DNA from: Alistipes sp.
GTDB taxonomy: Bacteria > Bacteroidota > Bacteroidia > Bacteroidales > Rikenellaceae
Assembly (NCBI GenBank): GCA_017621455.1
Contig: JAGATC010000017.1
Coordinates: 49,172 to 113,171, forward strand
Reading direction: 5' to 3'
DNA length: 64,000 bases
Made by a program: the position numbers and the translations under genes. Positions 51,869 through 61,527 of this stretch are shown piece by piece (the stretch's first letter is position 1; the number at the start of each line of letters is the position of its first letter). Below the pieces are notes generated by a model. It had not been told where the DNA came from. It saw only the letters and a program-made list of their open reading frames with translations, and ran no database searches.

Positions 51869-54800
51869 TTACTTATTACGTCTGCGCGACTTACGCTTAG
51901 CCGAGGCATCGCTCTTAGTCCCCTTTGTTGTTAGGAAGTTAAGGGCCCTATCCATAAACCTATCGCGCATCTCCGCCTCGGCGATAGACTCAAACGGGAA
52001 GCCTACGACAATGGCACGATAGTCTCCCACGTATGCCACTGCTGCCGAGCCTCCATCGTTATACTGCATGATGGTGTGGGCATTCCTACCCACTGGCGAC
52101 AGCTCCTCTACTGCCTCCAGACGATAGCTCGTCGACGAGTAGTCGCGGCTTAGCTCCACCTCGCCAATCTTACATGTCTCACGCGAGCGCTTCGACTCCA
52201 GCAAGAAGGGGGTAATGACGCAACTATTCGTAGTGTCAACGCCCACAAGCGAAGCGTGCATAACCTCCTCGGCGAAGGATTCACCATTGGCACTATCCTG
52301 CAGGTCATCAAACGTATATGCTCCCGTAATTAGGAGCGCACCTCCCGACGCAGTGTACTCCCTAAGTCGCTGTTGCATAGCCTCGGGCAGGGCCTCATGG
52401 CGTGGCGCAACATCGCGGCCTATTGTTATTGAGCGTTGCTTACCAAGGATAAGGTCTACAACGCCAAACTCCTTCAAGTCGACGGCACCACTCTCGACAG
52501 CACCACGCGAAGCCGAGGAGAAGGTGTAGCCTGCAGCAGCAATGGAGCGGCCATGCGTTGCAGGATAGTCGAAGTTATTGCCGGCGATGACCATCGTCTC
52601 GTAGTTGTGGCGCGAGGTGCCCAGCGCATTCATATCATCCTCGGAGCGTGCCAACGAGCGGTCGAAGATGGTCTGCTCACCTATAAACGATATATCCTCC
52701 ATATATGGCACGCCACCATCGTACGTATGCACGAAGCCAGCAGTAGTGTCGGTACTAATGCGCTCGGGTGCAGAGATGCGCGTAAAGCCATTCACAACCA
52801 AGACATGGTTACGCGACATCGAACAACGACATGCCGAGAGGGTCTCGGAGTCGAAGCTCTCACCGCCGCTATTTACTGCCGTAACACGGTAGCTATAGAG
52901 TCTATCGGGCTCCTGCGTCTCCACCACCGAGGTGCCATCGACACGACGTCCCGTGTCGAAGCCACCACCATCCACGCGCGTATATAGAATATAGTAGTCG
53001 GGCATTGCCGTAGGCTCCAAGGGGTCTACCGTAGGCTGCCACGACAGATGGGCGCTATTGCCATCGAGCACCACGGCGAAGTCGTGAACAGGAAGCGGCT
53101 GTACGACATAATCATAGCCGTACTGCACCGAGAGATACCTAAGCACACCCTTGTATATCGCGCGGCTTACGTCGAAGCGGAACTGGGGGTCAAGACCGTA
53201 GCTCATATCGCCATAGTTTTGGTGAGACAGCAGCTCCAACAGCATCGTCGGGCAATATGGTATTCGCGCCTCGTAATATGCTCTATCCCACATACCACGA
53301 CGCTTCCACTCAGGCTCATATAGCGAACGTATGTCGCCAACAATCTGTGTCATAACCAAGTCGGTGAGGTCTCGCGAACGTGTGCGTGAGATGTTTGCCG
53401 TGAATTTGCCCTTGTTATCACGCGTGCAGTAGATGCCAAGCGTGCCCACCACATCGTCATTATCCCTAACGCCCGCATCGGAGTGCATGGCCAGTGCCAA
53501 GTCGATAGGTATGCGCTTACCCACGCTATCGGGCAGGCGCTCCGACCCTCCCATCAGGGCGTTAACCCAGTGTGCACGCGACATATAGTCCTCCTTATAG
53601 TCATCCTTGCCACCCTTAGGGGCGTAGACATCGGTCGAGAATCCCGACCACTGCAACCAGTAGCGTGCCCCTTCAGTAAAACGCGGATACCCACTAACCG
53701 TGTCGTTGATAGTGCCATCCTTTGAGGCTACGCCACGGCGTATATTACCCATGCCTCCACCTATCTTGATGGCATCAGCCACGACAACACCGCTCTCCGC
53801 CGAGAGATTCGACAGCGTAACAAGCTCCTCATAGGTGCCCTCCTCGAAGTAAAACTCACCGAGACATACCCACATCGCCGAGCCCATCTTCTGATTCACC
53901 AAGAAGCTATGATCGGCACCCGAGGCATGCACCGTATAGTGGGCATCGGTCACCGAGTTAGGCTTCGTACAGTACGAGACATAGAGGCTATATATGCCCG
54001 ACGCAGGGATTGTACCTCCCCATGTAGCCACCGAGAGCTTCGCGTCATCCTTGGTTGTTGCCACCATACGCGCCGTGCCATCCATAAAGGGATTCTCGCC
54101 AGAGAGGTAGGCCTCCTTAACATGTGCAAAGCCAGTACCCGCATCGCTCCACTTGGCGCCATTGTTATACTCGCAATAGGTCGAGGGCATGACACCCTGG
54201 TCGTTATCCAATATCACCTCCTCGGTGCGCATGCTACGCTCACGAGGCAGCAGCACCGTAGCTCCCGCACGCTCAAGCATGGGGAGAATGTATGGTACAA
54301 CGTAGCTCTGCGTATAGAGGTCCTCAACGGTCTCCCACAGTCGCGAGCGCTGCCAACTCCATGTTGCCTTGTTGTTTTTGAAGTAGCGGCCATGGCTCTG
54401 CCAGAGCGCTATATGTCTATTCTGTAGGCCGTTAGTAGGCTGCGACAGCTCACTTGAGCGCCTAATTAGCGGCACCCCATCGCTGTAAGTAAAGTGCTTA
54501 CTCCGATGCGTTGGCTCGTAATACTGCGGAATAAGGTCGTTGATGAGTCTGCCGTCGGAGTAGATGGTGAGCGTGTAGTCACGATATTGCTCCGGAAGGG
54601 CATTACGCACGCTGTCGTATATCATCTCTATGCTCTCAGGACGCATTGGATAGTAGCCCAGCTCCGCCGAGGCACGCACCTCTACGTTGCGTCGCTTGAT
54701 GCGTACATCCTCCACCTTAACATAGCTTCCAGCCACCTCCTTAAGTGTGATATGCTGAAGCGCTGCGGCAATACGTGTGCGCTCGCTCTTAGATAGCGTG

Positions 54801-54889
54801 CTCTGCGCCACGGCATTGTCAGCCATAGCAACGAGCATTGCGAGGGTTAGTATGTAGTAAACGAATCGTCTCAAAATAGTAAAAAGCAA
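51869..54889 (-). CDS. Large secreted N-acetylmuramoyl-L-alanine amidase-like protein with golvesin/Fn3 modules
   Basis: 1006 residues; SPI signal ending NAVAQ. The amidase_3-like domain is split. An early part lies at about residues 155-235 (IALWQSHGRYF..., LPMLERAGATVLLPRER); the core has a zinc His near 469 in ALAMHSDAG, a SRDLTDLVMTQI helix, and the Glu of TMLLELLSHQN near 555. Between them (about 245-400) sits a golvesin-C-terminal-like beta domain (WVCLGEFYFEEGTYEEL). An Fn3-like domain follows (residues about 620-700), then a long C-terminal alpha/beta region (DLILGKQRSITIGRDVAP...). In databases such proteins are often called xanthan lyase, which I think is misleading. It probably cleaves peptidoglycan side chains. 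Confidence 0.82.
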   Translation of the reverse strand: MLFTILRRFVYYILTLAMLVAMADNAVAQSTLSKSERTRIAAALQHITLKEVAGSYVKVEDVRIKRRNVEVRASAELGYYPMRPESIEMIYDSVRNALPEQYRDYTLTIYSDGRLINDLIPQYYEPTHRSKHFTYSDGVPLIRRSSELSQPTNGLQNRHIALWQSHGRYFKNNKATWSWQRSRLWETVEDLYTQSYVVPYILPMLERAGATVLLPRERSMRTEEVILDNDQGVMPSTYCEYNNGAKWSDAGTGFAHVKEAYLSGENPFMDGTARMVATTKDDAKLSVATWGGTIPASGIYSLYVSYCTKPNSVTDAHYTVHASGADHSFLVNQKMGSAMWVCLGEFYFEEGTYEELVTLSNLSAESGVVVADAIKIGGGMGNIRRGVASKDGTINDTVSGYPRFTEGARYWLQWSGFSTDVYAPKGGKDDYKEDYMSRAHWVNALMGGSERLPDSVGKRIPIDLALAMHSDAGVRDNDDVVGTLGIYCTRDNKGKFTANISRTRSRDLTDLVMTQIVGDIRSLYEPEWKRRGMWDRAYYEARIPYCPTMLLELLSHQNYGDMSYGLDPQFRFDVSRAIYKGVLRYLSVQYGYDYVVQPLPVHDFAVVLDGNSAHLSWQPTVDPLEPTAMPDYYILYTRVDGGGFDTGRRVDGTSVVETQEPDRLYSYRVTAVNSGGESFDSETLSACRCSMSRNHVLVVNGFTRISAPERISTDTTAGFVHTYDGGVPYMEDISFIGEQTIFDRSLARSEDDMNALGTSRHNYETMVIAGNNFDYPATHGRSIAAAGYTFSSASRGAVESGAVDLKEFGVVDLILGKQRSITIGRDVAPRHEALPEAMQQRLREYTASGGALLITGAYTFDDLQDSANGESFAEEVMHASLVGVDTTNSCVITPFLLESKRSRETCKIGEVELSRDYSSTSYRLEAVEELSPVGRNAHTIMQYNDGGSAAVAYVGDYRAIVVGFPFESIAEAEMRDRFMDRALNFLTTKGTKSDASAKRKSRRRNK

Positions 54890-54895
54890 AAGTAA

Positions 54896-55360
54896 TTAAA
54901 ATACACCTATAACGATGAGTGCCTCAACAACATAGCGCAGGAACTTACCCACAAATAGCCACCATGCCGTAGGCCAGAATCGCGCCTTGTAGAAGCCCAA
55001 GACTATGGCAAAGACATCGCCCACGAAGGGTACCCACGAGACTATGGCTAAGAACGGTCCCCACCTATCGACGCGCTGCTTATGCTTGACGATGGTCTCG
55101 TGCTTGACCTTGAACCAGCGCTCCAGCCACTCGGTCTTACCGAGCCATCCCATCCAGTAGCTGATAAGGCCACCAAGCCAGTTACCTAAGGTGGCAACGG
55201 CGACAATCCACACGGGGCTACACCCCGCGGCAATAAGGCCCGCGAGCACCAAATCGGAGCTAAACGGCAGAATCGTAGAAGCCAGCAGTGCACTGACGAA
55301 CATACCGACATAACCCCAATCGAGCATCACAAGCTGAATATGATCCAACCACTCTGTCAT
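54896..55360 (-). CDS. DedA/YqaA-family membrane protein
   Basis: 154 residues. Membrane segments with the VTT/SNARE-associated pattern: GMFVSALLASTILPFSSDLV, GNWLGGLISYWMGWLG, then FLAIVSWVPFVGDVFAIVLGF and a final helix. DedA relatives act as lipid-carrier or phospholipid transporters; this short YqaA type is uncharacterised. It lies 6 bases upstream of the amidase gene, so undecaprenyl-phosphate or cell-wall metabolism is a possible link. Confidence 0.87.
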   Translation of the reverse strand: MTEWLDHIQLVMLDWGYVGMFVSALLASTILPFSSDLVLAGLIAAGCSPVWIVAVATLGNWLGGLISYWMGWLGKTEWLERWFKVKHETIVKHKQRVDRWGPFLAIVSWVPFVGDVFAIVLGFYKARFWPTAWWLFVGKFLRYVVEALIVIGVF

Positions 55361-55466
55361 GAATGCATAATAGTAGTTATTGAACGGGTAAAGGTACGAA
55401 TTATTTTGAGTTATGATTTATAAATTAGAAGAAAATGTTTACGAGCGTAGAGAAATGAGCCTTTAT

Positions 55467-55509
55467 ATAAAAATTAGAGTCGATTATCGGTGGATAATCG
55501 ACTCTAATT
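55467..55509 (-). terminator. Strong terminator of the second lipoprotein operon
   Basis: A perfect 17-bp stem (AATTAGAGTCGATTATC, 55472-55488, with its complement at 55493-55509) and a 4-base loop. On the minus strand the stem is followed by TTTTA. Confidence 0.9.
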
Positions 55510-55534
55510 GCATACACGATAGTTCTATATTGGA

Positions 55535-56779
55535 CTACCACTCTGTAAACTTACCTTTACCCTTGAAGACACCCGAGATCTTATTGCCCAAATCGTCGTG
55601 GCAGTCGATAGTGAAGACATAGGTCTCATCATCGACCTTCTCGACCTCAATGCTACCATCAACCAATGGTGCAAAGTCGGCATATCCGGCCGTCATATAC
55701 CAGCTATTCTGCTGCATATACTGACCTCCGAGGTCCTCGGCAGAGCCTGGGATAAAGTTGCCCTGGCGTGTGCCTGGCGTGTAACGACCCTCAATCTCGG
55801 TACCATTTTTCGATAGCTGGAGGTCTATCTGGAACTCATCGCCTCGCTCCTCGCCAGTGACAGGGTCAAGATACTCAAACAGATATACCTGACAAGTGTT
55901 ACACCCTGTGTTCATCAAGTCGCCAACATAGGCACCCACAAAGACTCCATCTTCAATATTGAAGTGGTGGTCGCTGCGCAGTGTGCTAAGACCCTCGGTA
56001 ACGGTCGAAGAGTAGACATCTATCTCGAGCGAGCCCTCATATACGATGTGGTGCACCTCCTCGTTTTCGAGCGTTACGAAGGCCTCAATGCCACTCTCAG
56101 TAACCTCGACACGAGCATCTATAAACGTTTTGGTTTTGATGCTATCGGTCGTGAGCGTGAGGTTGCTATATCCGTTATACGCCGTATTAGGCGTGGTATC
56201 AAATCCAAATTGATACTCACCAACAGGGATGTTGACAACCTCCTCACCCTCGGCAGCTGTGGCTGAGTATAGGTCGAGGATATAGTATGTCGAATCGCCA
56301 TACATATTGCCGCTACTGCTTACGCCCGCCTCCGAGAGCATGATGCGATAGTTGTAGCTCTCCTGCGACTTATTGCCATAGTATAGGCTACCATCAAGCG
56401 TGGTGGCATAGAACGTAGTAGTGATATTCTGCTTAGCACGCTGCATAACCACTACCGACTCATTAAGGTCGCCATACGATAGCGTTACCGTACCACGGCG
56501 CTCCTCTTTGGTACCATTCTCCTTAACACCATATTCAACAATATCGCCGATGCTTATTATCTCAATCCAGTCGACATTTGTTGTAACATCAAGCGTGGTC
56601 GTTGTATCGCCATTCTCGAGGATGTAGGTGATGCTTCCTGTGCCTCCCTCAGCCTCAAACCACACCTCACTATTAGAGATGATTTTCAGCGTAGGTTCTA
56701 CAGTATCCGAGTTTACAGGCTCCTTGTCGCAGGCATAAAAGCCCAGCGCAAGAGCGCATATTAAAAGTATCTTTTTCAT
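55535..56779 (-). CDS. BACON-type lipoprotein, paralogue of the one beside the IdeS-like gene
   Basis: 414 residues; SPII signal ending LGFYACDKEPVN. Residues about 35-120 form a BACON-like domain (WFEAEGGTGSITYILEN..., VTLSYGDLNESVVVMQRA). The C-terminal 290 residues match the 33692 protein: TESGIEAFVTLENEEVHHIVY, then DEFQIDL and the ending FTIDCHDDLGNKISGVFKG. Last gene of a three-gene operon starting at 60267, 18 bases after its neighbour. Function unknown. Confidence 0.77.
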   Translation of the reverse strand: MKKILLICALALGFYACDKEPVNSDTVEPTLKIISNSEVWFEAEGGTGSITYILENGDTTTTLDVTTNVDWIEIISIGDIVEYGVKENGTKEERRGTVTLSYGDLNESVVVMQRAKQNITTTFYATTLDGSLYYGNKSQESYNYRIMLSEAGVSSSGNMYGDSTYYILDLYSATAAEGEEVVNIPVGEYQFGFDTTPNTAYNGYSNLTLTTDSIKTKTFIDARVEVTESGIEAFVTLENEEVHHIVYEGSLEIDVYSSTVTEGLSTLRSDHHFNIEDGVFVGAYVGDLMNTGCNTCQVYLFEYLDPVTGEERGDEFQIDLQLSKNGTEIEGRYTPGTRQGNFIPGSAEDLGGQYMQQNSWYMTAGYADFAPLVDGSIEVEKVDDETYVFTIDCHDDLGNKISGVFKGKGKFTEW

Positions 56780-56797
56780 TGTCTAAATCGGGTTAAA

Positions 56798-58984
56798 CTA
56801 TTCTGGATCTGCAGGGCGGAATGGCTCTGACATAAAGACCGTGGTAGTTGGGCCATTATCGAATCCCCAAACAACAATCTGATAATCCGAGAAACCATTA
56901 ACTGTCTTGCTTAAATCAGTGTTGCTGATTGTATTCTCACCTGTAAATAGACGTGGAGTCAGCTGATTCTCATACTCAGGGAGTAGGTAGTCAATAAGGT
57001 CGTCATAAGACTTATCCTGGTCAGGACCATAACCAGCCAATGTGCCGACCTTCTCAACCGTTACATAGTATTGGTCGTTGGTGGTGGGTGTTACGGTGAA
57101 GTTAACCGAAGAGCGTGTCATAGAGTTGATAGTAATCGTAAACTCGTTAGATGACTGCTGAGGGGTGAGAGTGGTAAACTCCTTAACAACCACATCCGTA
57201 GCAAGCGTGCCATCGGCATTTACGCCAAAGACGAAGAATACATAGTCGGTACTCCAGCGCAATGCGCCAATATCGGCAACTCTGTAGCCATCGGTAGTGT
57301 ACCAGCTCATCACGGTAGATAAATCGTAACCAGACGATGTACTCTCACTCTGCCAGCTTGCAAAAACTCTGTCGTAGATGCCGTCAACCGAGCCATAACG
57401 CTCCTCGAACTTAGCACGAGTGCGGCACTCATAGTAGTACTTGAAGTCGCCATTGGGTGTGATGTAGATATCGGCACCATTCCAAGCAAGGTTAGTAACC
57501 TCGGCATCGATAGTGGGCTTTGCATCTGGCGCTGCAGGGGTGGTGATAACATCGCTAAGGAATACCTCAGATGTCATTGTCGAGGTGTTGCCATCGTAGC
57601 CAAATGCCACTACATAGTACTGCTTCTCAGGCTCTACGGTAACCTCGTTCTGCACAGGGCCGCTCGAAAGACGCTGATAGAACTTCTCCTCGGCGATAAG
57701 CGACTCGGCCAAAGCCTTGCCACCATCGTTGCCAACCTCCTCGGCGCTAAATAGCGAGTGGAAGTAGGTTACTGAGTAGCTGTTGGGAACAACGCTATAC
57801 TGCACCTTATCGTGGCTGAGCTTGTCGATGGTGATGCTCACCGAAAGGTCAATAACGGGGTCGGTAGGCTTAAACTCCTCAGAGTAGAACACCTTGGTTG
57901 TAGGACCATTCTCGAAGCCCCAAACCACAACCTTGTAGCTCTTGAAGCCGTTTACAGACTTGCCGAGGTCGCTGTTTGTAATTGTCTTTGTGCCTGTGAA
58001 TGTGCGCTGCTCAATCTGGTTGTTGTACTGAGGCAAGAGGTAGCGAATAAGCTCCTCATCGCTCTTGTCAGCGTATGGCGCCAAAACATCGGTTGTCTCC
58101 AAGGTCACATAGTATGGGTCGTTGTTTGTGGCGGTAACGGTGAACTCAACAGACGACTTGGTCATCGCATCAATCGAAATGGTGATGTCGTTCTCCGAAG
58201 CTACGGGTGCCACGGTAGAAAACTCTGCGGTAGCAACCGTAGATGTGGCATTACCCTCATCGTCGATACCGAAGCAGTATACCACATAGTCGCTACCCCA
58301 GCTGAGGTTGGCAATGTCGCTATCCTTGACATTGTAGGTATCCTCGCCATCGCGCTGCTCAAGCTGCATATAGTACTGCCAGGGGTCGTCGTAGCCCATA
58401 TCCTCGTACATCTTGGCGGTAGACTCCCACTCGGCGATGCGGTCAGCAATAATGGCCTCGCTATTCTCGGCATACTTCTGGGCAAAAAGCTCTGCGTCCA
58501 TAACGCCGAGTACATACTCAATGTCAGCAGATGGTTTTACCGTAATGTTGGCATTGTTCCACTCGATGTTGCTCACCTCAAGCTCGATAGTGGCAAGCGT
58601 AGGCTCAGGCTCAGGCTCCTCGCTCTTGGCAGCCTGGTTGACGCTAATAGTGCGCATATCAGCCTCGGGATACTCTACACTGAGCTCTGCCTCGCGTGCT
58701 TCGGCTGACTCGTTAGGCTCTACAACGAATGTTATATTGTTTGCCTCCACGGTGATGTCTACAATCCAATTGGCATCATTTACAACGCTTAGCTCCGCAC
58801 CCTCCTTAGTATTCTCGATGGTGTAGCCAACGCTATAATTGCCACCCTCGGCCTTTACCGAGACACTCTGCTTATCGAGAGCCACGATAGGTTTCTTAAC
58901 GGGCTGAGGTTCTGGTTCTGGGGTTTCACTGCAACTTGTCAATGCAAGTGCCACTAAAGTCAAAAGTGCAAAAATCTTCTTCAT
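56798..58984 (-). CDS. BACON plus repeat-module lipoprotein
   Basis: 728 residues from the ATG at 58984; a Met three codons upstream is less likely. SPII signal ending LALTSCSETPE. A BACON-like domain (about residues 35-125: VSVKAEGGNYSVGYTIENTK...ISVNQAAK) is followed by four repeats of the ~140-residue module, in two alternating versions. One version contains a W/Y-rich acidic helix and LSWGSDYVVYCFGIDDEGN or LRWSTDYVFFVFGVNADG. The other contains TITNSDLGKSVNGFKSYKVVVWGFENG or TISNTDLSKTVNGFSDYQIVVWGFDNG. The A-B-x-A-B order indicates internal duplication. The same module appears at 35742 and 59020. Confidence 0.8.
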   Translation of the reverse strand: MKKIFALLTLVALALTSCSETPEPEPQPVKKPIVALDKQSVSVKAEGGNYSVGYTIENTKEGAELSVVNDANWIVDITVEANNITFVVEPNESAEAREAELSVEYPEADMRTISVNQAAKSEEPEPEPTLATIELEVSNIEWNNANITVKPSADIEYVLGVMDAELFAQKYAENSEAIIADRIAEWESTAKMYEDMGYDDPWQYYMQLEQRDGEDTYNVKDSDIANLSWGSDYVVYCFGIDDEGNATSTVATAEFSTVAPVASENDITISIDAMTKSSVEFTVTATNNDPYYVTLETTDVLAPYADKSDEELIRYLLPQYNNQIEQRTFTGTKTITNSDLGKSVNGFKSYKVVVWGFENGPTTKVFYSEEFKPTDPVIDLSVSITIDKLSHDKVQYSVVPNSYSVTYFHSLFSAEEVGNDGGKALAESLIAEEKFYQRLSSGPVQNEVTVEPEKQYYVVAFGYDGNTSTMTSEVFLSDVITTPAAPDAKPTIDAEVTNLAWNGADIYITPNGDFKYYYECRTRAKFEERYGSVDGIYDRVFASWQSESTSSGYDLSTVMSWYTTDGYRVADIGALRWSTDYVFFVFGVNADGTLATDVVVKEFTTLTPQQSSNEFTITINSMTRSSVNFTVTPTTNDQYYVTVEKVGTLAGYGPDQDKSYDDLIDYLLPEYENQLTPRLFTGENTISNTDLSKTVNGFSDYQIVVWGFDNGPTTTVFMSEPFRPADPE

Positions 58985-59019
58985 AATTCTCATTGTTTTT
59001 TTAAGCTAACATAATCATA

Positions 59020-60267
59020 TTACTCCTCCTTTGGGCGGTCGGGCGTTGTGAACTCCTGGACAAACAGAGGCGTTGTAGGACCATTCTCCGACATACCAAA
59101 GATAAAGATACCGTAACGCTTGTTAGGCGTGAAGTGCTGCGAACGGAGGTCGTAAGGCTTGTACACATCCTCGCCTACGAGGCAATAGAGACGCACAATA
59201 TCGCACGATGGACGCGAAGTATTTTTAAGCATCTCATACTGGATAAATGCCTCGTCACTGCGGCCTGTGTTGTCCGATGTGAAGTACCACTCATACCAAT
59301 CCATATTGGTGATTGTGATGAAGTATACGGCATCAGGATTTGAAGGAGTAACGTGCGCCTCGACTATATACTTATTAAATGCCACATCCCATTCACACTT
59401 GGTAATCTCAGCCTCGAAGGTTGTATCTTCTCGTTCGGGCGCAAGAGTCTTGAACTTACGCTTGGTCATCTGGGTGGTTACATTACCCTGCTCATCAAGA
59501 CCATAGGCGTATGCCATATATTCAGTATCCCACTCCAGAATATTATACAGATTATCCGACGTCTCTTCAAGGTCGCCCGAACGAAGATCCTGACGCATTA
59601 AATCCTTCCAGTCGGTACCCTCATAGAGAGAGGCGGTGTACTGCCAGAATGCGAAGTCGTGCTGAATTAGGACATTGTCGCTATTCTCAAATGTAGTCTC
59701 ATAGTCGCTAACCTCATCCAACCAGAAGTAGTATGTAGCATCCTTGTCCTCGGGTGTAATGGTAAAGTTTGCCGAAAGTCCAGTGATGTCGCTAACCTCA
59801 AGGTCGATGCTCTCCTGGCCATCGGGCGTAGTGATGCGCTCCGAGCGATAGAACTTACCAAAGATATAATCCTTCTCGCTGTCGTACTGGAAATATATCA
59901 GACGATAGTGCGAGTGACCAATAAGACCGCTAAATGTCAAGCTCTGCTCACCACGGAAAATCATATCCTTGGCATTGGGATTGGTAAGTTGGTCGATTAC
60001 AATAGACTCCTCCTCGCCACCGAGATACTTATTCGTATCCGATGCCAAACAAGCATAGTAGTAATCAACCTCCTCTGAGGGTGTGATGGTGATTGTCACA
60101 GAGTCGGCAGACAACTCATCAACCTTCACCTCAAACGTACCCTCCACTAAAGGTTTTACTGGATCTCCAGGGATAGGCGCCGGAACTGGCTTCTCCTCAC
60201 AACCCAATGTTGTCAATGCCACACACACTGTGCACACAAGTAGTGCACCCTTAGTCCAAATTCTCAT
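59020..60267 (-). CDS. Repeat-module lipoprotein, first gene of the operon
   Basis: 415 residues from the ATG at 60267; the upstream extension would cover the promoter. SPII signal ending LTTLGCEEKPVP. Three modules related to those at 56798 and 35742: FEVKVDELSADSVTITITPS..., DLEVSDITGLSANFTITPED (closing LEWDTEYMAYAYGLDEQGN) and a third ending FTPNKRYGIFIFGMSENGPT. A promoter is well placed 64 bases upstream. Function unknown; surface exposure is suggested by CEEK after the signal. Confidence 0.8.
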   Translation of the reverse strand: MRIWTKGALLVCTVCVALTTLGCEEKPVPAPIPGDPVKPLVEGTFEVKVDELSADSVTITITPSEEVDYYYACLASDTNKYLGGEEESIVIDQLTNPNAKDMIFRGEQSLTFSGLIGHSHYRLIYFQYDSEKDYIFGKFYRSERITTPDGQESIDLEVSDITGLSANFTITPEDKDATYYFWLDEVSDYETTFENSDNVLIQHDFAFWQYTASLYEGTDWKDLMRQDLRSGDLEETSDNLYNILEWDTEYMAYAYGLDEQGNVTTQMTKRKFKTLAPEREDTTFEAEITKCEWDVAFNKYIVEAHVTPSNPDAVYFITITNMDWYEWYFTSDNTGRSDEAFIQYEMLKNTSRPSCDIVRLYCLVGEDVYKPYDLRSQHFTPNKRYGIFIFGMSENGPTTPLFVQEFTTPDRPKEE

Positions 60268-60311
60268 TTCCGTAATTTTTAAAATTTTAATTAAATTAGT
60301 TATTTTAGGCG

Positions 60312-60327
60312 TGTTATTTGAATAACA
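60312..60327. promoter_or_regulatory. Interrupted palindrome at the lipoprotein operon start site
   Basis: TGTTATT-TG-AATAACA lies just downstream of the -7 box of the 60331-60359 promoter, overlapping the expected transcription start. A repressor site is possible. Confidence 0.4.
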
Positions 60328-60330
60328 ACA

Positions 60331-60359
60331 CAAAGATAAAGAAAAATTTATTTTCCAAA
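60331..60359 (-). promoter_or_regulatory. Promoter of the second lipoprotein operon
   Basis: Minus strand TTTG (60359-60356), 17 bases, TATCTTTG (60338-60331). Confidence 0.75.
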
Positions 60360-60410
60360 TATTTTTACGAAAAAATGCATCTTGGAGAACAAATTTTATT
60401 AAAAATTATT

Positions 60411-60418
60411 TACCTTTG
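60411..60418 (+). promoter_or_regulatory. -7 element of the threonine dehydrogenase gene
   Basis: TACCTTTG; the leader to the ATG at 60500 is about 75 bases. The nearest TTG is 26 bases upstream, longer than usual. Confidence 0.55.
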
Positions 60419-60499
60419 CGATGAATATACGGAGTGTATATCACGCCGACCCGTGAATTACATTAAACCTAAAACATATAACTAACGTTAAACAAGCAA

Positions 60500-61447
60500 A
60501 TGAAGCGCATTTTGGTTTTGGGTGCCGGAGGTCAGATTGGATCTGAGTTGGTACCATATCTTCGCTCAATCTATGGTGCATCGAATGTCGTTGCTACCGA
60601 TGTTAAACACAATGCTGTATTGGCAGAGGCGGGCCCATTTGAGTCCCTCGATGCTCTCGATGCAAAGCAGTATGCCGAGCTTGTAGATAAGTACAAGATC
60701 GACTCTATCTTCAACCTCGTAGCTCTTCTTTCTGCTACTGGCGAGAAGAATCCTCAGCTCGCAATGCGCATCAACATGGGTGCATTAGAGAACTCTTTGG
60801 AGATTGCACGCGAGAAGAACTGCGCGGTATTTACCCCCAGCTCTATCGGTGCTTTTGGTGGCGACTTCCCACGTGACAAGACCCCTCAGGATACCGTAAT
60901 GCAGCCTAACACCATCTACGGCGTATGCAAGGTTACTGGCGAGCTCCTCTCTAACTACTACCACTCACGTTTCGGCGTTGATACCCGTTCGGTACGTTTC
61001 CCAGGCATCATCTCTAACGTAACACTCCCCGGTGGCGGTACTACCGACTACGCTGTGGAGATCTACTACGAGGCTGTTAAGGGCAACAAGTTCACCTGCA
61101 ACATCGCTCCCGACGTATACATGGATATGATGTATATGCCTGATGCATTGCGTGCAACCGTAGAGCTCATGGAGGCTGACCCCGCGAAGCTTAAGCACCG
61201 CAACTCGTTCAACATCGCTGCGATGAGCTTCACACCCGAGATCATCCGCGAGGTTGTTGAGCGCCACGTGCCTGGCTTCCAGATGGACTACAACGTAGAC
61301 CCCGTGAAGGATGTTATCTCACGCAGCTGGCCTAACTCGTTGGACGACACCTGCGCTCGCGAGGAGTGGGGTTGGAAGCCCGAGTGGGATTTGGAGTCAA
61401 TGACTAAGGATATGCTTGAGAAGGTACGAGCTAAGCTCGCATTGTAA
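60500..61447 (+). CDS. SDR-type L-threonine 3-dehydrogenase
   Basis: 315 residues. NAD-binding motif LVLGAGGQIGSEL (7-17), Ser114-Ser115 in FTPSSIGAFGG, and catalytic Tyr140/Lys144 in YGVCKVTGE. The segments RFPGIIS and GGGTTDYAVEIYYEA are typical of the short-chain (epimerase-like) threonine dehydrogenases of Bacteroidota rather than the zinc enzyme. It oxidises L-threonine to 2-amino-3-ketobutyrate. The usual partner, 2-amino-3-ketobutyrate CoA ligase, is not in the window. Monocistronic, with a strong terminator. Confidence 0.9.
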   Translation: MKRILVLGAGGQIGSELVPYLRSIYGASNVVATDVKHNAVLAEAGPFESLDALDAKQYAELVDKYKIDSIFNLVALLSATGEKNPQLAMRINMGALENSLEIAREKNCAVFTPSSIGAFGGDFPRDKTPQDTVMQPNTIYGVCKVTGELLSNYYHSRFGVDTRSVRFPGIISNVTLPGGGTTDYAVEIYYEAVKGNKFTCNIAPDVYMDMMYMPDALRATVELMEADPAKLKHRNSFNIAAMSFTPEIIREVVERHVPGFQMDYNVDPVKDVISRSWPNSLDDTCAREEWGWKPEWDLESMTKDMLEKVRAKLAL

Positions 61448-61479
61448 TCCTCAAAGAGCAATATATACCTATATTAAAT

Positions 61480-61519
61480 AAGATGGGCTGAGTGGCATTG
61501 CCATTCAGCCCATCTTTTT
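61480..61519. terminator. Bidirectional terminator
   Basis: AAGATGGGCTGAGTGGC, a short loop, GCCATTCAGCCCATCTT then TTTG. A stem of about 16 bp with one mismatch-type G-T pair between convergent genes. Confidence 0.9.
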
Positions 61520-61527
61520 GTTTTCGG

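Noticed and set aside
57812..58708. 298-residue antisense frame in the repeat lipoprotein
   Set aside because: Mirrors the repeated modules of the sense gene; no recognisable motif.
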